NCBI GenBank assembly: GCA_021405325.1
Contig: QWII01000036.1
Coordinates: forward strand, 22,877 to 86,876
Direction: 5' to 3'
Length of the DNA stretch: 64,000 nt
From: Caldilinea sp. CFX5
Lineage (GTDB): Bacteria > Chloroflexota > Anaerolineae > Caldilineales > Caldilineaceae
Part shown: positions 17,269-25,733 of the stretch, in pieces
Numbering within the stretch: the stretch's first letter is position 1
Layout: each line of letters starts with the position of its first letter
Notes under the pieces: model-generated
Seen by the model: only the letters and a program-made list of their open reading frames with translations
Database searches by the model: none
Told to the model about the DNA's origin: nothing
Program-made: the position numbers and the translations under genes

Positions 17269-18462
17269 ATGCCGACGGAAGCAAGTGCAATCGCGCAGCG
17301 TAGGCTGACGAAAATTCATTTTGATCATCAGGACATGGATTACTACCTGAGCTGGATCATGGGGCGCGAACTTTATCAGGGGAGTCGCGCGGCCGAATGT
17401 TTGGCGGTGGCGGCGCAGATCAAGGAAGCCGATGCGCAAAGCTGGCAACAGGGGTGGTTGACGTTGGCCCAACAAGTGGAAGCCGAGGCGCAGAGTGCGC
17501 TGCAACAAGGCCAAACCGCGCTTGCCCGTGAACGTTTCTTTTGCGCCTGCACCTACTACCGGGCGCCGCTCTTTCTCATGAGCGCGCAGAACGCCGTCTT
17601 CCATCCAACCGTGCAGAAGATGCAAGCCGCTTTCCGGCAGGCGGCCGCGCTCTGTCAACCGCCGCTTGAGCGCATTGCAGTGACCTATCAAAGTCAATCA
17701 CTCACCGGCTATCTCTGGCCAGTGGACAGCAGCCGACAACCGCGCCCCACCCTGATCGTCATCGGCGGCATCGAGACCTTTGCCGAGGATTGCTACTTTA
17801 TGATCGGGTCGAGCGGTGCGGCACAGGGCTACAATGTGCTAACGGTGGATCTGCCGGGACAGGGGTTGACGCCCGATCAAGGCTTATACTTTGGCGCCAG
17901 AATGGAACAACCGGTAAGCGCCGTGATCGACTACGCGCTCAGCCGGCCAGAGGTTGATGCGCAACGATTGGCTCTCTTTGGCTTTAGCTGGGGCGGCCAT
18001 ATTGTCTTCAAAGGCGGCCAGCACGACCAGCGCATCAAAGCGCTTATCGCCAACCCGCCCATGCCCAATGTCTTTCGCTCGGTGCTGGCGCAGCAGAAGG
18101 GGCATAACCGCCATGACCCGCTGTCTCGCCTGGCCTTTGACCAAATCGTCTGGCGCATGGGCTTGCGCATCAGCTTCAACCCACGCGACATTGCCCGCCG
18201 CTTTGCCAAAGCCTATGACTATTTCTTCTATGGCAAGGCTGACCTGCGCCAAATCGTCTGTCCTACCCTTTTGCTGGTCGGCGAAGGGGAGGCCGCCGTT
18301 ACCTTGCAGATCGCGCGTGAATGTTACGACCAGTTGCCCAACCCGCAGAAGAAGCTGGTCATCTTTACCAAAGAAGACGGGGGCGAAGCGCACTGCCAAG
18401 TCAACAACCTGGCGCTGCCCAATCGGGTGATCTTTGACTGGCTGGCTGCTATATTGTTCTAA
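17269..18462 (+). CDS. Alpha/beta hydrolase
   Basis: This 397-residue hydrolase resembles the FrsA/dihydropseudooxynicotine-hydrolase type, with a helical N-terminal region (1-130) before the catalytic fold. The oxyanion strand is VIGGIETFAED (164-174), the nucleophile elbow GFSWGG has Ser240, and a late GGEAHCQ near 380 supplies the probable catalytic His. The acid is probably in the VGEGEAAV region. No signal peptide is seen, so it is cytoplasmic. ATG 17269 has GGGGG five bases upstream. It stands alone, with a divergent importer before it and a perfect 30-bp hairpin 3 nt after its stop. Substrate is unknown. Confidence 0.85.
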   Translation: MPTEASAIAQRRLTKIHFDHQDMDYYLSWIMGRELYQGSRAAECLAVAAQIKEADAQSWQQGWLTLAQQVEAEAQSALQQGQTALARERFFCACTYYRAPLFLMSAQNAVFHPTVQKMQAAFRQAAALCQPPLERIAVTYQSQSLTGYLWPVDSSRQPRPTLIVIGGIETFAEDCYFMIGSSGAAQGYNVLTVDLPGQGLTPDQGLYFGARMEQPVSAVIDYALSRPEVDAQRLALFGFSWGGHIVFKGGQHDQRIKALIANPPMPNVFRSVLAQQKGHNRHDPLSRLAFDQIVWRMGLRISFNPRDIARRFAKAYDYFFYGKADLRQIVCPTLLLVGEGEAAVTLQIARECYDQLPNPQKKLVIFTKEDGGEAHCQVNNLALPNRVIFDWLAAILF

Positions 18463-18465
18463 ACA

Positions 18466-18528
18466 TCAACCACGAAGACACGAAGTTCACGAAGGAAACC
18501 CTTCGTGAACTTCGTGTCTTCGTGGTTG
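18466..18528. repeat. Perfect 30-bp hairpin, CACGAAG family
   Basis: The arms at 18466-18495 and 18499-18528 are exact reverse complements with only AAA between them. The arm is a run of the word CACGAAG with small changes. A close relative, including the flank leading to GGTGCGCCA, lies at 52125-52172. It is 3 nt after a stop codon, but no T-tract follows. Confidence 0.92.
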
Positions 18529-18577
18529 ACTTCATGGTGCGCCATCAACCGGCGCAATCGTAGCAAACCTTTGGTCT

Positions 18578-19027
18578 TTACCGTTGCAGCAACAACAAGA
18601 TCAAGAGCAGGGCAAAGCTGATCACCCCCACGCCAAAGGCGACAAAGGCGGCGTACATGCCGTTGGCTTTGTGCGCCAATATGGCCTCATAGTCACGCGC
18701 TTTGTCGCTGAGGCTGGCGCGGCGGTAGGTATAGGGTTGGGGCAGGAGCGCCCAGCCGGCAACCAGCAGCGCGACCAGCAGCGCGATCACCGCCAGGATG
18801 GCGCACCCTTTGACCAGCGGCGCTTGCAACGCCTGGGCAAAGGTGTCGGCGCCCAGGGCCAGGGCGCCCAGCAGCAACCCCAGCAGTCCCGTGGCCAACT
18901 GGATGACCTGTTTGGCGCCTTCGTCCAGGGTGGCGAGCGCCGCCTCTTCGATTTTGGCAAAGGCGGCGAGCAGTTGTTGCTCTGCCGGCGTGGGCGCCCG
19001 CGACCCGCCATACTCAAGCTCCGCCAT
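18578..19027 (-). CDS. Small membrane protein, function unknown
   Basis: This 149-residue protein has a soluble N terminus with a helix-rich stretch (10-35), then hydrophobic segments at roughly 35-60, 68-90 and 125-147. The last runs to the C-terminal LLLQR. I recognise no family. ATG 19027 starts inside the last codons of the zinc-ribbon gene (14-nt overlap), so the two are translated together. It is the last gene of the CHAT-protein group. An attractive but unproven idea is that it is a membrane effector or a cleavage target of the CHAT protease. Confidence 0.65.
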   Translation of the reverse strand: MAELEYGGSRAPTPAEQQLLAAFAKIEEAALATLDEGAKQVIQLATGLLGLLLGALALGADTFAQALQAPLVKGCAILAVIALLVALLVAGWALLPQPYTYRRASLSDKARDYEAILAHKANGMYAAFVAFGVGVISFALLLILLLLQR

Positions 19028-19226
19028 GCCGCACCTGCCCGCCCTTGCGCACAAAGCTGTGAATGCTCACCTCACCACAGGTTGGGCATTTCACCGCATA
19101 TTCCTCAACCCCATCCGCCGACCTCGCCGCCGGCCCACGATAGGTCACCGCCCGCTGCTGCAACTCCTGATAGGTTACCCACCACCGCTGCGGGCAATGG
19201 GTACACTGCAATTCAAACCGCTCCAT
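19014..19226 (-). CDS. Small zinc-ribbon protein
   Basis: This 70-residue protein has two knuckles, C8-x2-C11 and C47-x2-C50, separated by a basic, aromatic segment (WWVTYQELQQR). This is a zinc-ribbon arrangement used for nucleic-acid or protein contact. It is too short for an enzyme. The ATG at 19226 follows the CHAT gene after an 88-nt gap filled by a 7-bp tandem repeat, and its end overlaps the membrane-protein gene. I infer a shared operon and shared task with both. Confidence 0.65.
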   Translation of the reverse strand: MERFELQCTHCPQRWWVTYQELQQRAVTYRGPAARSADGVEEYAVKCPTCGEVSIHSFVRKGGQVRHGGA

Positions 19227-19249
19227 CCCGGCCTCCAGTCTCTAGTCGT

Positions 19250-19297
19250 TAGTCCACAGTCCGCAGTCCGCAGTCCGCAGTCCGCAGTCCACAGTCT
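19250..19297. repeat. 7-bp tandem repeat in operon gap
   Basis: The word CAGTCCG is repeated about four times in a row, flanked by two CACAGTC variants. It lies between the CHAT gene and the zinc-ribbon gene. Unlike most elements in this window it has no inverted partner nearby. Confidence 0.9.
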
Positions 19298-19314
19298 TCT
19301 TGGCTTTCTGTCTT

Positions 19315-22300
19315 CTACCGCCCCTGCACCGCCTGTTGCACCTGCGCCAACCGCGCTGCATAGATCGGCGCCACCGGCGGCGGGACTTCATCTGCCAAGA
19401 GCGCGGCGATGGCGGTGGCCAGCGCGGCTAATTGCTGGTAGGGCGAACCGGGGGCTTCATTTTCGCCATAGACAGCGGCGGCATTGATAAGCTTGGCTGC
19501 CACCGCCTGACGTTGCCCGTCGGCCAGCGCGGCCAAGGCCAGCGCCACCAGTTCATCGGCCGCTTCCGCCAGCGCATTCTGCTGCCCGCCTTGGAGCATA
19601 GCCGCCTGTTCGGCCGGGCTGGCGCGGGCAAAGGCGTCAATGGCCTGGCGCAGGGCCGCCTGTTCGGTTGGCGGCAGCTCGGCCAGTTGGGCGGTGAGCG
19701 CGGCGATCACCGCTTGCGGGTCGAAGGCTGGCGTGGCGTCAGAGGGGGCCGCGGACGTTGACGGCGCGGCCTGGCGCCGACGCAGCTCCTCTAACACCTG
19801 CCGATCCGCTGCCAGATCAGCCAGCCCCCAGCGTTCATCCAGCGCCACCACCGCTTCCAGCGCCGCCACCGCTTCGGCCAACCGCCCGGCTTGGGCCAAT
19901 TCCCCGCCGTGGTTATACAAGAGAATGCTCAACTGTTCCTGCGCCTGGCGGTCATCAGGTTGGGCACGCAAGGCGGCGATCTGTTGGGCGCGGGTGGGGG
20001 CCGGTGTGGCGTTAGCGCCAGCGCCAGATTGATCCAGCGAAGCCAACATGGCGCGCACCTGGTTGGCTTCAGGCATGCCCAACTGGGCAAAGATCGCCAG
20101 TCCGGCTTCATAGCGTTGACGGGCGGACGTCCGATCACCGCGCGCCTGTGCAATTTGACCAAGTTTGACCATATCAAAGGCTGCACCAGATGGATCGCCT
20201 ATCTGTTGTGAGAGACGCAATCCTTCTGCGACCAAAGCTTCCGCTTCTTCCCATTCTTCACGTGCCATATGTAAGTTTGCCATCTGACTTAAAGTGGCGC
20301 TGCGGCCTTGGAGGTCGCCCAGCTTCGCTTGGATGGCGAGGCTCTCTTGGTAGAGCGCCAGCGCCTGGTCGTAGTCGCCCCGCGTGCGGTAGACGTTGGC
20401 GAGTGCGTGGAGGGTGGCGCTGCGGCCTTTGATGTCGCCCAGCTTGTCGTCAAGGGCGAGGCTCTCTTGGTAGAGCGCCAGCGCCTGGTCGTAGTCGCCC
20501 CGCGTGACGTAGACGTTGGCGAGGGCGTGGAGGGTGGCGCTGCGGCCTTGGAGGTCGCCCAGCTTCTCTTGGATGGCGAGGCTCTCTTGGTAGAGCGCCA
20601 GCGCCTGGTCGTAGTCGCCCCGCATGACGTAGACGTTGGCGAGTGTAGCGATATTGACGGATTTTTCACCCTCATCGGCTGGATGTGTGTTCACTGCAAT
20701 ACAACGATTTAGTATTGCGATTGCTTCGTCAAGCTCGCCGGCAACGATGTTTAATTCAGCTTTCGCTTGCCAGAGCCGCGAAAGACGACGGTTGTCCTTT
20801 TGTTGGCTGGCGACCTGTTCACCAAGCGTCAACATCGTCATCGATTCTTGCATTTGGCCAAATTGGCGGAGTAACACGGCCAGCCGCCAACAGTAAGCGG
20901 CTTGCTCTTCGCTTGTTTGTTGTGGAGCCAGCGCGGTCAACTCGGTGAGCCACTGCTGGGCCAGTTGCGCCAGCGCCACCTCACTGCCGGTCTTGCCATA
21001 GAGGCGGTTTACCAACCAATCAGCGTAGGTCAGATAGGCGGGCAAGAGGGCAGCAGCGCTGGGGTCGAGCCGGGCGCGCAAGGTGCGGCCAATCACCGGC
21101 TCCAGTCGCCAGGTAGCAGTGCTCTCATCGGCAAAGGCGCCATCGGCACGCAGCAGGCTACGCCGGACAAACTCGGCCAGGTGGCGGCGGGCCTCGACAA
21201 GCTCGGCCTCCGCAAACTTGGCTTCAGCAGGCTCAGCTTCGACAGGCTCGGCTGCGACAGGCTCAGCCGCCGCCGGCGGGAGGGCGCGCCAGAGGAGGTG
21301 GGCGCCTTCGACAAAGAAGGGGGCGGGGAAACGGCTCAAGGCGATCAGGCGGCGTTGCTGGTCGCCGCTCAGGTGGCGGAAGCTGCGTTGGAAGGCCACG
21401 GCAAAGCTCACATGGTGGCTGGCCTGGCCGGGTTGGCGGGCCGCCGCCAGTTCGGCGTCCCACTGGGCCAAAAAGGTTGGCGGCGCCACTTCGTCGCTCA
21501 CATCAAACTCGCCGGCCAGCAGGGCAATGGCCAGCGGGTGCCCCTCGGTGCTGCGCGCCACCGCCAGCGCCAGCGCTTCATGCGCGGTCGGCTGCGCTTT
21601 GGCGCGCACACTGTTCTGCACAAAGATCGCCGCACCGGTCGCCGGTGTCACCCCCGCCAGCGCGCCACCAGGCGGAAAGACAAACTCCCCCGCCAACCCC
21701 GCCGGCTGCCGCCGACTGGTCAACAATAACATCACCCCACCCCGCGCCAGCGTCGCCACCAGGCGGTGTAGACGGGTCGCGTAGTCGCGTAGTCGTGTGG
21801 TCGTTTGGTCGTCTGGTCGCGTTGTCGCCTGCCGCGTGTCTCTTGGCTCGTGGCTCCCTGTCGCCTTGTCTTCTTGTCGCTCTTCAAGCTCTTCCAATAC
21901 GCTCTCATAATTGTCGATCAACACCAACGTCTGGCGGGCGGTGGCTTCGGCCAGCAGCGTTTCGACCTGGCGTTCGGCGGGCTGGTCGGCCAGGGCTGCG
22001 GCGGTGGCGTCGCCCAGGAGCCGGCGCAGCAACTCGTTGACAAAGCTTTCGGGGTGAAGGGAGGGCAGGTCGGCCAGGGTGGCGCCGATCACGCCGCCGG
22101 GCCAGCGCCAGCCAAAGCGGCGGGCAAAGGCGCCGCTCAACGCGCTCTTGCCAATGCCGCCGGTGCCCACCACCGTCACCACCTTGTGGCCGGTCGGGTT
22201 TTGGTGGCCGGCAAAGGCGGCGGCCAGCGCCTGTTGTTCCGCCTCGCGGCCCAGAAAGGTGGTCGTCAGCAGCGGCGCCGGCAGGTTGATCGACCCTAGG

Positions 22301-23322
22301 CTGGTCAAGCCGGACACCTGGGCCGGACCGGCGGTCAGCGGCAACGGCTGGTCGCCGCCGGGGGCCACATAGCCCACGGGCAGCCCCACCGCATAGGGGT
22401 GGTCGACCAGCGCCAGCCGCGCCTGGCGCAACGCCTCGCCCAGCCCATAGCCGGCCAACAAAAAGTCATAGAGGGTGGCGGCCAGTTCATCACTCAACGG
22501 GTCGGGAAAATCGCCCTGCATCCCCACCGCCGCCGGCACCCCCGCCAACACCAGGCTGCGCGCCAGGTCGGCATCGAGCGCACTGGCCGCCGTGCGACAG
22601 GCGCTCATCACCGCCAGCCGCAAGACCCCCGGCGGCGGCAGTTGCAGCAGTTGGTCGCTGCGCAGCGGCTCGGCTCGGCCCGTCTCATCTTCCAACTGCA
22701 AAATGGCCTGTGGCCCGGCCGTGGTCTGGATCACGTTGCCATGACAACTGAGGTGGAGGATGGCCGGCCCCTGGCGCAGGGCGCGCTGCAAGTGGCCGCG
22801 CGTGGGTGGGATGCGCCGGGCGCTCACGGCGTTCTCGCTCTGGCGCAGCCGGTGGGTCATGGCGCTCAGTTCGGTCTCAATGGTCAGCTTGTAGCCGGTG
22901 CGTGGGTTGCCCTGGTCATCGACCAGCGGGTCGGCGGCCAGCGCCACCAGGTTGAGCGGGCCGCTTCTGGCCGGTGGCGCCGGGCGGGCCGTGGGCAAAA
23001 GGCGCAAAAAGCTATATTGGGTAGCCAGAAAGGTGCGGTCGGGCGTGGCGGCATATTCCCAAGCCAGCGCCGCACAGGCCGCATCGGTGGTCAGGTAGAG
23101 TGCGCCGTCGGCGTCGGCCTGGAGCCGGTCGAGCAGCGCTGGACCACCGAGCGCGGCCAGCAATTGGCGCCCCAGACCATAGGGGTCATAGCGAAAAGGA
23201 TTGGCGTCCGGCGTGATGCGCGGCAGCGCGGCCAGCGGCGTGGGCGCGCCCAAGATCTGCTCACCACAGCGGGCAACCACACACTGATCAGCATCAACCG
23301 TCAGGGAAAGATGTAAGGTCAT
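19315..23322 (-). CDS. CHAT protease - STAND NTPase - TPR protein
   Basis: This 1335-residue protein joins three modules. Residues 1-320 form a CHAT (caspase-like) domain with the His-Cys dyad in LHLSCHG (His194) and MSACRTA (Cys242). Residues 355-700 are a STAND/NB-ARC-like ATPase with FLGREAE, Walker A GTGGIGKS (386-393) and Walker B LVLIDNYE (466-473). The next third is TPR repeats, three of them nearly identical 40-residue units, and the Ala-rich C terminus is unassigned. By family logic, a signal sensed by the TPR region would drive NTP-dependent oligomerisation and proteolysis. Two low-complexity insertions (about 480-517 and in the 680-715 region) are made of the genome's hairpin words. 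A zinc-ribbon and a membrane protein follow in the same operon. Confidence 0.88.
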   Translation of the reverse strand: MTLHLSLTVDADQCVVARCGEQILGAPTPLAALPRITPDANPFRYDPYGLGRQLLAALGGPALLDRLQADADGALYLTTDAACAALAWEYAATPDRTFLATQYSFLRLLPTARPAPPARSGPLNLVALAADPLVDDQGNPRTGYKLTIETELSAMTHRLRQSENAVSARRIPPTRGHLQRALRQGPAILHLSCHGNVIQTTAGPQAILQLEDETGRAEPLRSDQLLQLPPPGVLRLAVMSACRTAASALDADLARSLVLAGVPAAVGMQGDFPDPLSDELAATLYDFLLAGYGLGEALRQARLALVDHPYAVGLPVGYVAPGGDQPLPLTAGPAQVSGLTSLGSINLPAPLLTTTFLGREAEQQALAAAFAGHQNPTGHKVVTVVGTGGIGKSALSGAFARRFGWRWPGGVIGATLADLPSLHPESFVNELLRRLLGDATAAALADQPAERQVETLLAEATARQTLVLIDNYESVLEELEERQEDKATGSHEPRDTRQATTRPDDQTTTRLRDYATRLHRLVATLARGGVMLLLTSRRQPAGLAGEFVFPPGGALAGVTPATGAAIFVQNSVRAKAQPTAHEALALAVARSTEGHPLAIALLAGEFDVSDEVAPPTFLAQWDAELAAARQPGQASHHVSFAVAFQRSFRHLSGDQQRRLIALSRFPAPFFVEGAHLLWRALPPAAAEPVAAEPVEAEPAEAKFAEAELVEARRHLAEFVRRSLLRADGAFADESTATWRLEPVIGRTLRARLDPSAAALLPAYLTYADWLVNRLYGKTGSEVALAQLAQQWLTELTALAPQQTSEEQAAYCWRLAVLLRQFGQMQESMTMLTLGEQVASQQKDNRRLSRLWQAKAELNIVAGELDEAIAILNRCIAVNTHPADEGEKSVNIATLANVYVMRGDYDQALALYQESLAIQEKLGDLQGRSATLHALANVYVTRGDYDQALALYQESLALDDKLGDIKGRSATLHALANVYRTRGDYDQALALYQESLAIQAKLGDLQGRSATLSQMANLHMAREEWEEAEALVAEGLRLSQQIGDPSGAAFDMVKLGQIAQARGDRTSARQRYEAGLAIFAQLGMPEANQVRAMLASLDQSGAGANATPAPTRAQQIAALRAQPDDRQAQEQLSILLYNHGGELAQAGRLAEAVAALEAVVALDERWGLADLAADRQVLEELRRRQAAPSTSAAPSDATPAFDPQAVIAALTAQLAELPPTEQAALRQAIDAFARASPAEQAAMLQGGQQNALAEAADELVALALAALADGQRQAVAAKLINAAAVYGENEAPGSPYQQLAALATAIAALLADEVPPPVAPIYAARLAQVQQAVQGR
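20294..20653 (-). repeat. Three 120-bp direct repeats (TPR units)
   Basis: Units begin at 20294, 20414 and 20534 with exact 120-bp spacing and differ at only a few bases, the last degenerating at its end. Each encodes one 40-residue TPR with the YDQALALYQESLA core. The near identity at DNA level indicates recent expansion or gene conversion. Confidence 0.92.
21180..21275. repeat. In-frame repeat insertion in CHAT gene, TCGACAAGCTC type
   Basis: This stretch repeats variants of TTCGACAGGCTCAGC and includes TCGACAAGCTC at 21194-21204, the same 11-mer as the loops of the hairpins at 41386 and 58067. It encodes an Ala-Glu-Pro-rich run (AAEPVEAEPAEAKFAEAE) that does not look like folded domain sequence. 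Confidence 0.75.
21772..21885. repeat. In-frame repeat insertion in CHAT gene, GTCGCGTAGTCG type
   Basis: This stretch is made of the words GTCGTTTGGTCG and GTCTCTTGGCTCG and encodes a charged Arg/Asp/Thr-rich run directly after the Walker B strand, a place where STAND ATPases normally have a short loop. The words match those of the intergenic repeats at 8788-8914 and 15259-15453. Confidence 0.75.
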
Positions 23323-23461
23323 AAGCTCCTCAGGGGTTCTTCAACCGGCGTTGACGCTTGGCGCTGTGTTTAACCGGCGTTCATCCACTGGTAAATTTGC
23401 TCACCCTTATTGTAGGGGGAAGCACGCCGATTTGTCAATGTCAGCGCCACGCCGCCAGGGG

Positions 23462-23475
23462 TTCCAAATTTGGAA
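23462..23475. promoter_or_regulatory. Perfect 14-bp palindrome, possible operator
   Basis: TTCCAAATTTGGAA is a perfect palindrome between the divergent CHAT gene and the small hypothetical gene. It lies 23 nt before the -35 box of the latter. Binding by a dimeric regulator is possible but nothing identifies one. Confidence 0.35.
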
Positions 23476-23498
23476 TGGCTGCAACCAGGCTAACCAAC

Positions 23499-23527
23499 TT
23501 GACAGTGGCCATGGCTCACACTAGAAT
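23499..23527 (+). promoter_or_regulatory. Strong sigma-70-like promoter
   Basis: A perfect TTGACA (23499-23504), a 17-nt spacer and TAGAAT (23522-23527). The start codon of the next gene is 39 nt downstream, preceded by AGGAG. Confidence 0.65.
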
Positions 23528-23566
23528 TAACCCAGCTTGCGATTTGGTTGCTACCAGGAGAACGCA

Positions 23567-24154
23567 ATGAACGATGGGACAATAATTGCTGCTGTCTGTC
23601 CCGATGCTGCTTTTGAACAAGTGAGCGCCAGTCAACTGGTCAACGAACTCAACCGGTTGGGCGTTTACTTCCTGCAAGGCGAAACTGCACCACTGCTACC
23701 AGCGGCAATGACGCCGGCTAGCCTTGTCATGCAGTTAGCCACCAGCGAGGAAGCGCGCCTGCGCCTGGCGTTGATACCCTTGTTGTTGCGACATCCACTG
23801 CTGGCAGCGGATGTCGGTCGGCTGGTTGCCCAGTTGCCACTGTCGGCGCAAGTGGTGCTAAAATGCTATTATACGGCGGCCCACCTGTTGCAACAGAAGT
23901 ATTGTGTACGTCTACAAGCCCTCTTCGGTGATATGCAACGGTTGCCCGATCTCTTTACAGGTGACTTAGAACTACCCACGTTCACCCATCCTGAGCAAGG
24001 GTTACAGTGGTTGGCGGAACGGCAGCGCACCTTAAGTGGTCGCGCTATCAATTGGTTGGGAACGTATGAACATGGCGCACAACGCCTCTTAACTCACTAT
24101 GAGCGCAGACAATCATGGCGGAGATCGCAGTCAGTCAAATCATTGCCTTATTAA
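23567..24154 (+). CDS. Hypothetical protein paired with nucleotidyltransferase
   Basis: This 195-residue protein is mostly helical and contains no motif I can name. ATG 23567 has AGGAG six nt upstream and a near-perfect promoter before that, so it is expressed in its own right. Its last 40 nt overlap the start of a truncated nucleotidyltransferase in another frame. That overlap is typical of two-gene toxin/antitoxin or defence pairs in which the second gene encodes the nucleotidyltransferase (DUF6036/AbiEii-like). By that reading this is the partner protein, but the role is inferred only from position. Confidence 0.6.
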   Translation: MNDGTIIAAVCPDAAFEQVSASQLVNELNRLGVYFLQGETAPLLPAAMTPASLVMQLATSEEARLRLALIPLLLRHPLLAADVGRLVAQLPLSAQVVLKCYYTAAHLLQQKYCVRLQALFGDMQRLPDLFTGDLELPTFTHPEQGLQWLAERQRTLSGRAINWLGTYEHGAQRLLTHYERRQSWRRSQSVKSLPY

Positions 24155-24312
24155 CCGAAGTCGGTCAACGGCATCAACAACCTGCCACCTTGCTCCTCTT
24201 AGGTGGTGGTGCACTTCGCTTGCTTGGTAGTCCCCGGCCCACCTTGGATATTGACTATGTCGGCCACGATTTGCACAAGGACACATTACTAGATGTTCGC
24301 AATCAGCTTTGA
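24115..24312 (+). pseudogene. Truncated nucleotidyltransferase (DUF6036/AbiEii-like)
   Basis: The 65-residue product starts like a DUF6036 nucleotidyltransferase: LLLLGGGALRLLGSPRPTLDIDYVG carries the GG and D-x-D metal motif of the polymerase-beta fold. Relatives run to well over 150 residues, so most of the fold is missing. The reading frame stops at 24312, and the next gene begins 32 nt later with unrelated sequence. I read it as the remains of a toxin-like gene cut by deletion, next to its surviving partner. It could instead be a frameshift, but the following bases do not restore the family pattern in another frame as far as I can see. Confidence 0.6.
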
Positions 24313-24344
24313 TCAAAACCAATTCTCACAAAGGAGAGAGTCCC

Positions 24345-25697
24345 ATGTATAGCTCATTACTCGCCCAACGCGCCGCCGAAGGGCGCCCTATTCGTGTCGG
24401 CATTATCGGCACGGGCAAATTTGGCGGCGGTGTCGTGGCCCAGTTATCCCAGATGCGCGGCATGGAAGTGGCGGTGATCGCCGAATTGAGCGTCGAGCGC
24501 GCCCGTCATGCCTACACCGTGGCCGGTCGGCTGCCGGCGGAGGCGTTGCGCGTCGCCAACAACCTGGCCGAGTTGCAGGATGTCATCCGCAGCGGCAAAC
24601 GGGCGATTGTGCAGGATGGCCTGTTGGTGACCCAATGTGATCTGGTCGATGTGGTGGTCGAAGCGACCGGTATCCCGGAGGTGGGGGCGCGCATGGCCTA
24701 TGAGGCGATCCTCAACCGCAAACATGTGATCATGGTCAATGTCGAGGCGGACATTACGGTCGGCGGCATCTTGCGGCGCATGGCCGATAGCGCCGGGGTG
24801 GTCTACACGATGGTCGATGGCGACCAACCGGGCTGCACCATGAACATGGTCGATTGGGCGCGTTCGTTGGGCTTTGAAATTGTGGCGGCGGGACGCGGCA
24901 CCATTCTCTACCCCGATGACCCGCAAGGAACGCCCGACAGCGTCCCCCAACGCTTTGGCTTTAGCCAGGAACTGATCGACCGGCGCACCATCAACTTCAA
25001 AATGTTCAACTCGTTTCGCGATGGCACCAAAGCCAATGTAGAGATGACCGCCCTCGCCAATGCCGCCGGTCTCGTCCCCGATGTGCGCGGGATGCACGAG
25101 CCGGCGGTCAACATTGAGGACATTGCCCGGGTCTTTAGCTTGAAAGAGGAAGGCGGCTTGCTCAGTCGCCACGGTGTGGTCGAATTGGCGAACAGTGTTG
25201 CGCCCGATGGCAAAAGTCTGCTGCCCAATGCGCTCAAGATGGGCGTCTTCTGTGTCATCCGCACCGACCACCCCTTTATCCAGGAAGATCTGCGCACCTA
25301 CTACCTGGCCCCCGGCGGCAACGGTAACAACTACGTGCTTTGGCGGCCCTATCATCTGGTGGCGGTGGAAGCGCCGATCTCGATCATGAACGCCGTCTTC
25401 TACGGCCAGACCACCGGCGCCTGTTTGCCCACACCCACAGCGGAGTGCGTCACCGTCGCCAAGCGCCATTTGGAAGAGGGCGAGTTGCTCGATGGTGGCG
25501 GCGGCTATACGGTCTTGGGTCATTGTGAAAAGGCGACCGTCGCCAAAGCGGAACGCTTGCTGCCGCTCGGTCTCTGCCAGGGCGCCAAACTCAAGCAGGA
25601 TATCGCCGCCGGTCAAGCCATCACCTATGACATGGTCGCGTTGCCGACCGACTCCTTTATCTGGAAGCTGCGCCAGATGCAGGACGCAACAGCATAG
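24345..25697 (+). CDS. Homoserine dehydrogenase-like oxidoreductase with SAF domain
   Basis: This 450-residue enzyme opens with an NAD(P)-binding Rossmann motif, VGIIGTGKFGGG (18-29), followed by VVVEATGIPE and VNVEADITVG, as in homoserine-dehydrogenase-like oxidoreductases. The C terminus (about 380-445), with LDGGGGYTVLGHCEKA and PLGLCQGAKLKQDIAAGQAITYDMV, is a SAF domain, known from sugar-acid enzymes and FlgA-like proteins. Enzymes of this fusion type act on hydroxy-acids or sugar derivatives, not on homoserine, but the exact substrate is unknown. ATG 24345 has AAAGGAGAG upstream. It has no obvious pathway partner beside it. Confidence 0.78.
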   Translation: MYSSLLAQRAAEGRPIRVGIIGTGKFGGGVVAQLSQMRGMEVAVIAELSVERARHAYTVAGRLPAEALRVANNLAELQDVIRSGKRAIVQDGLLVTQCDLVDVVVEATGIPEVGARMAYEAILNRKHVIMVNVEADITVGGILRRMADSAGVVYTMVDGDQPGCTMNMVDWARSLGFEIVAAGRGTILYPDDPQGTPDSVPQRFGFSQELIDRRTINFKMFNSFRDGTKANVEMTALANAAGLVPDVRGMHEPAVNIEDIARVFSLKEEGGLLSRHGVVELANSVAPDGKSLLPNALKMGVFCVIRTDHPFIQEDLRTYYLAPGGNGNNYVLWRPYHLVAVEAPISIMNAVFYGQTTGACLPTPTAECVTVAKRHLEEGELLDGGGGYTVLGHCEKATVAKAERLLPLGLCQGAKLKQDIAAGQAITYDMVALPTDSFIWKLRQMQDATA

Positions 25698-25733
25698 GGT
25701 TGGTTCAAGGCAGGATCGGTTGTGTGCTTGCCC

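Noticed and set aside
18466..18528. Intrinsic terminator
   Set aside because: The stem is perfect, but no T-tract follows on either strand; the same holds for the other long hairpins, several of which are not at gene ends.
19250..19297. CRISPR or iteron origin
   Set aside because: A 7-bp contiguous tandem repeat without spacers, with no replication gene beside it.
22399..23316. Long plus-strand gene opposite the CHAT gene
   Set aside because: It mirrors the CHAT coding frame, has no recognisable motif or ribosome site, and the minus-strand frame has catalytic residues.
19315..23322. Type III-E CRISPR TPR-CHAT (craspase) component
   Set aside because: There is a STAND ATPase in the middle, and no array or gRAMP/Cas7-11 gene exists in the window.
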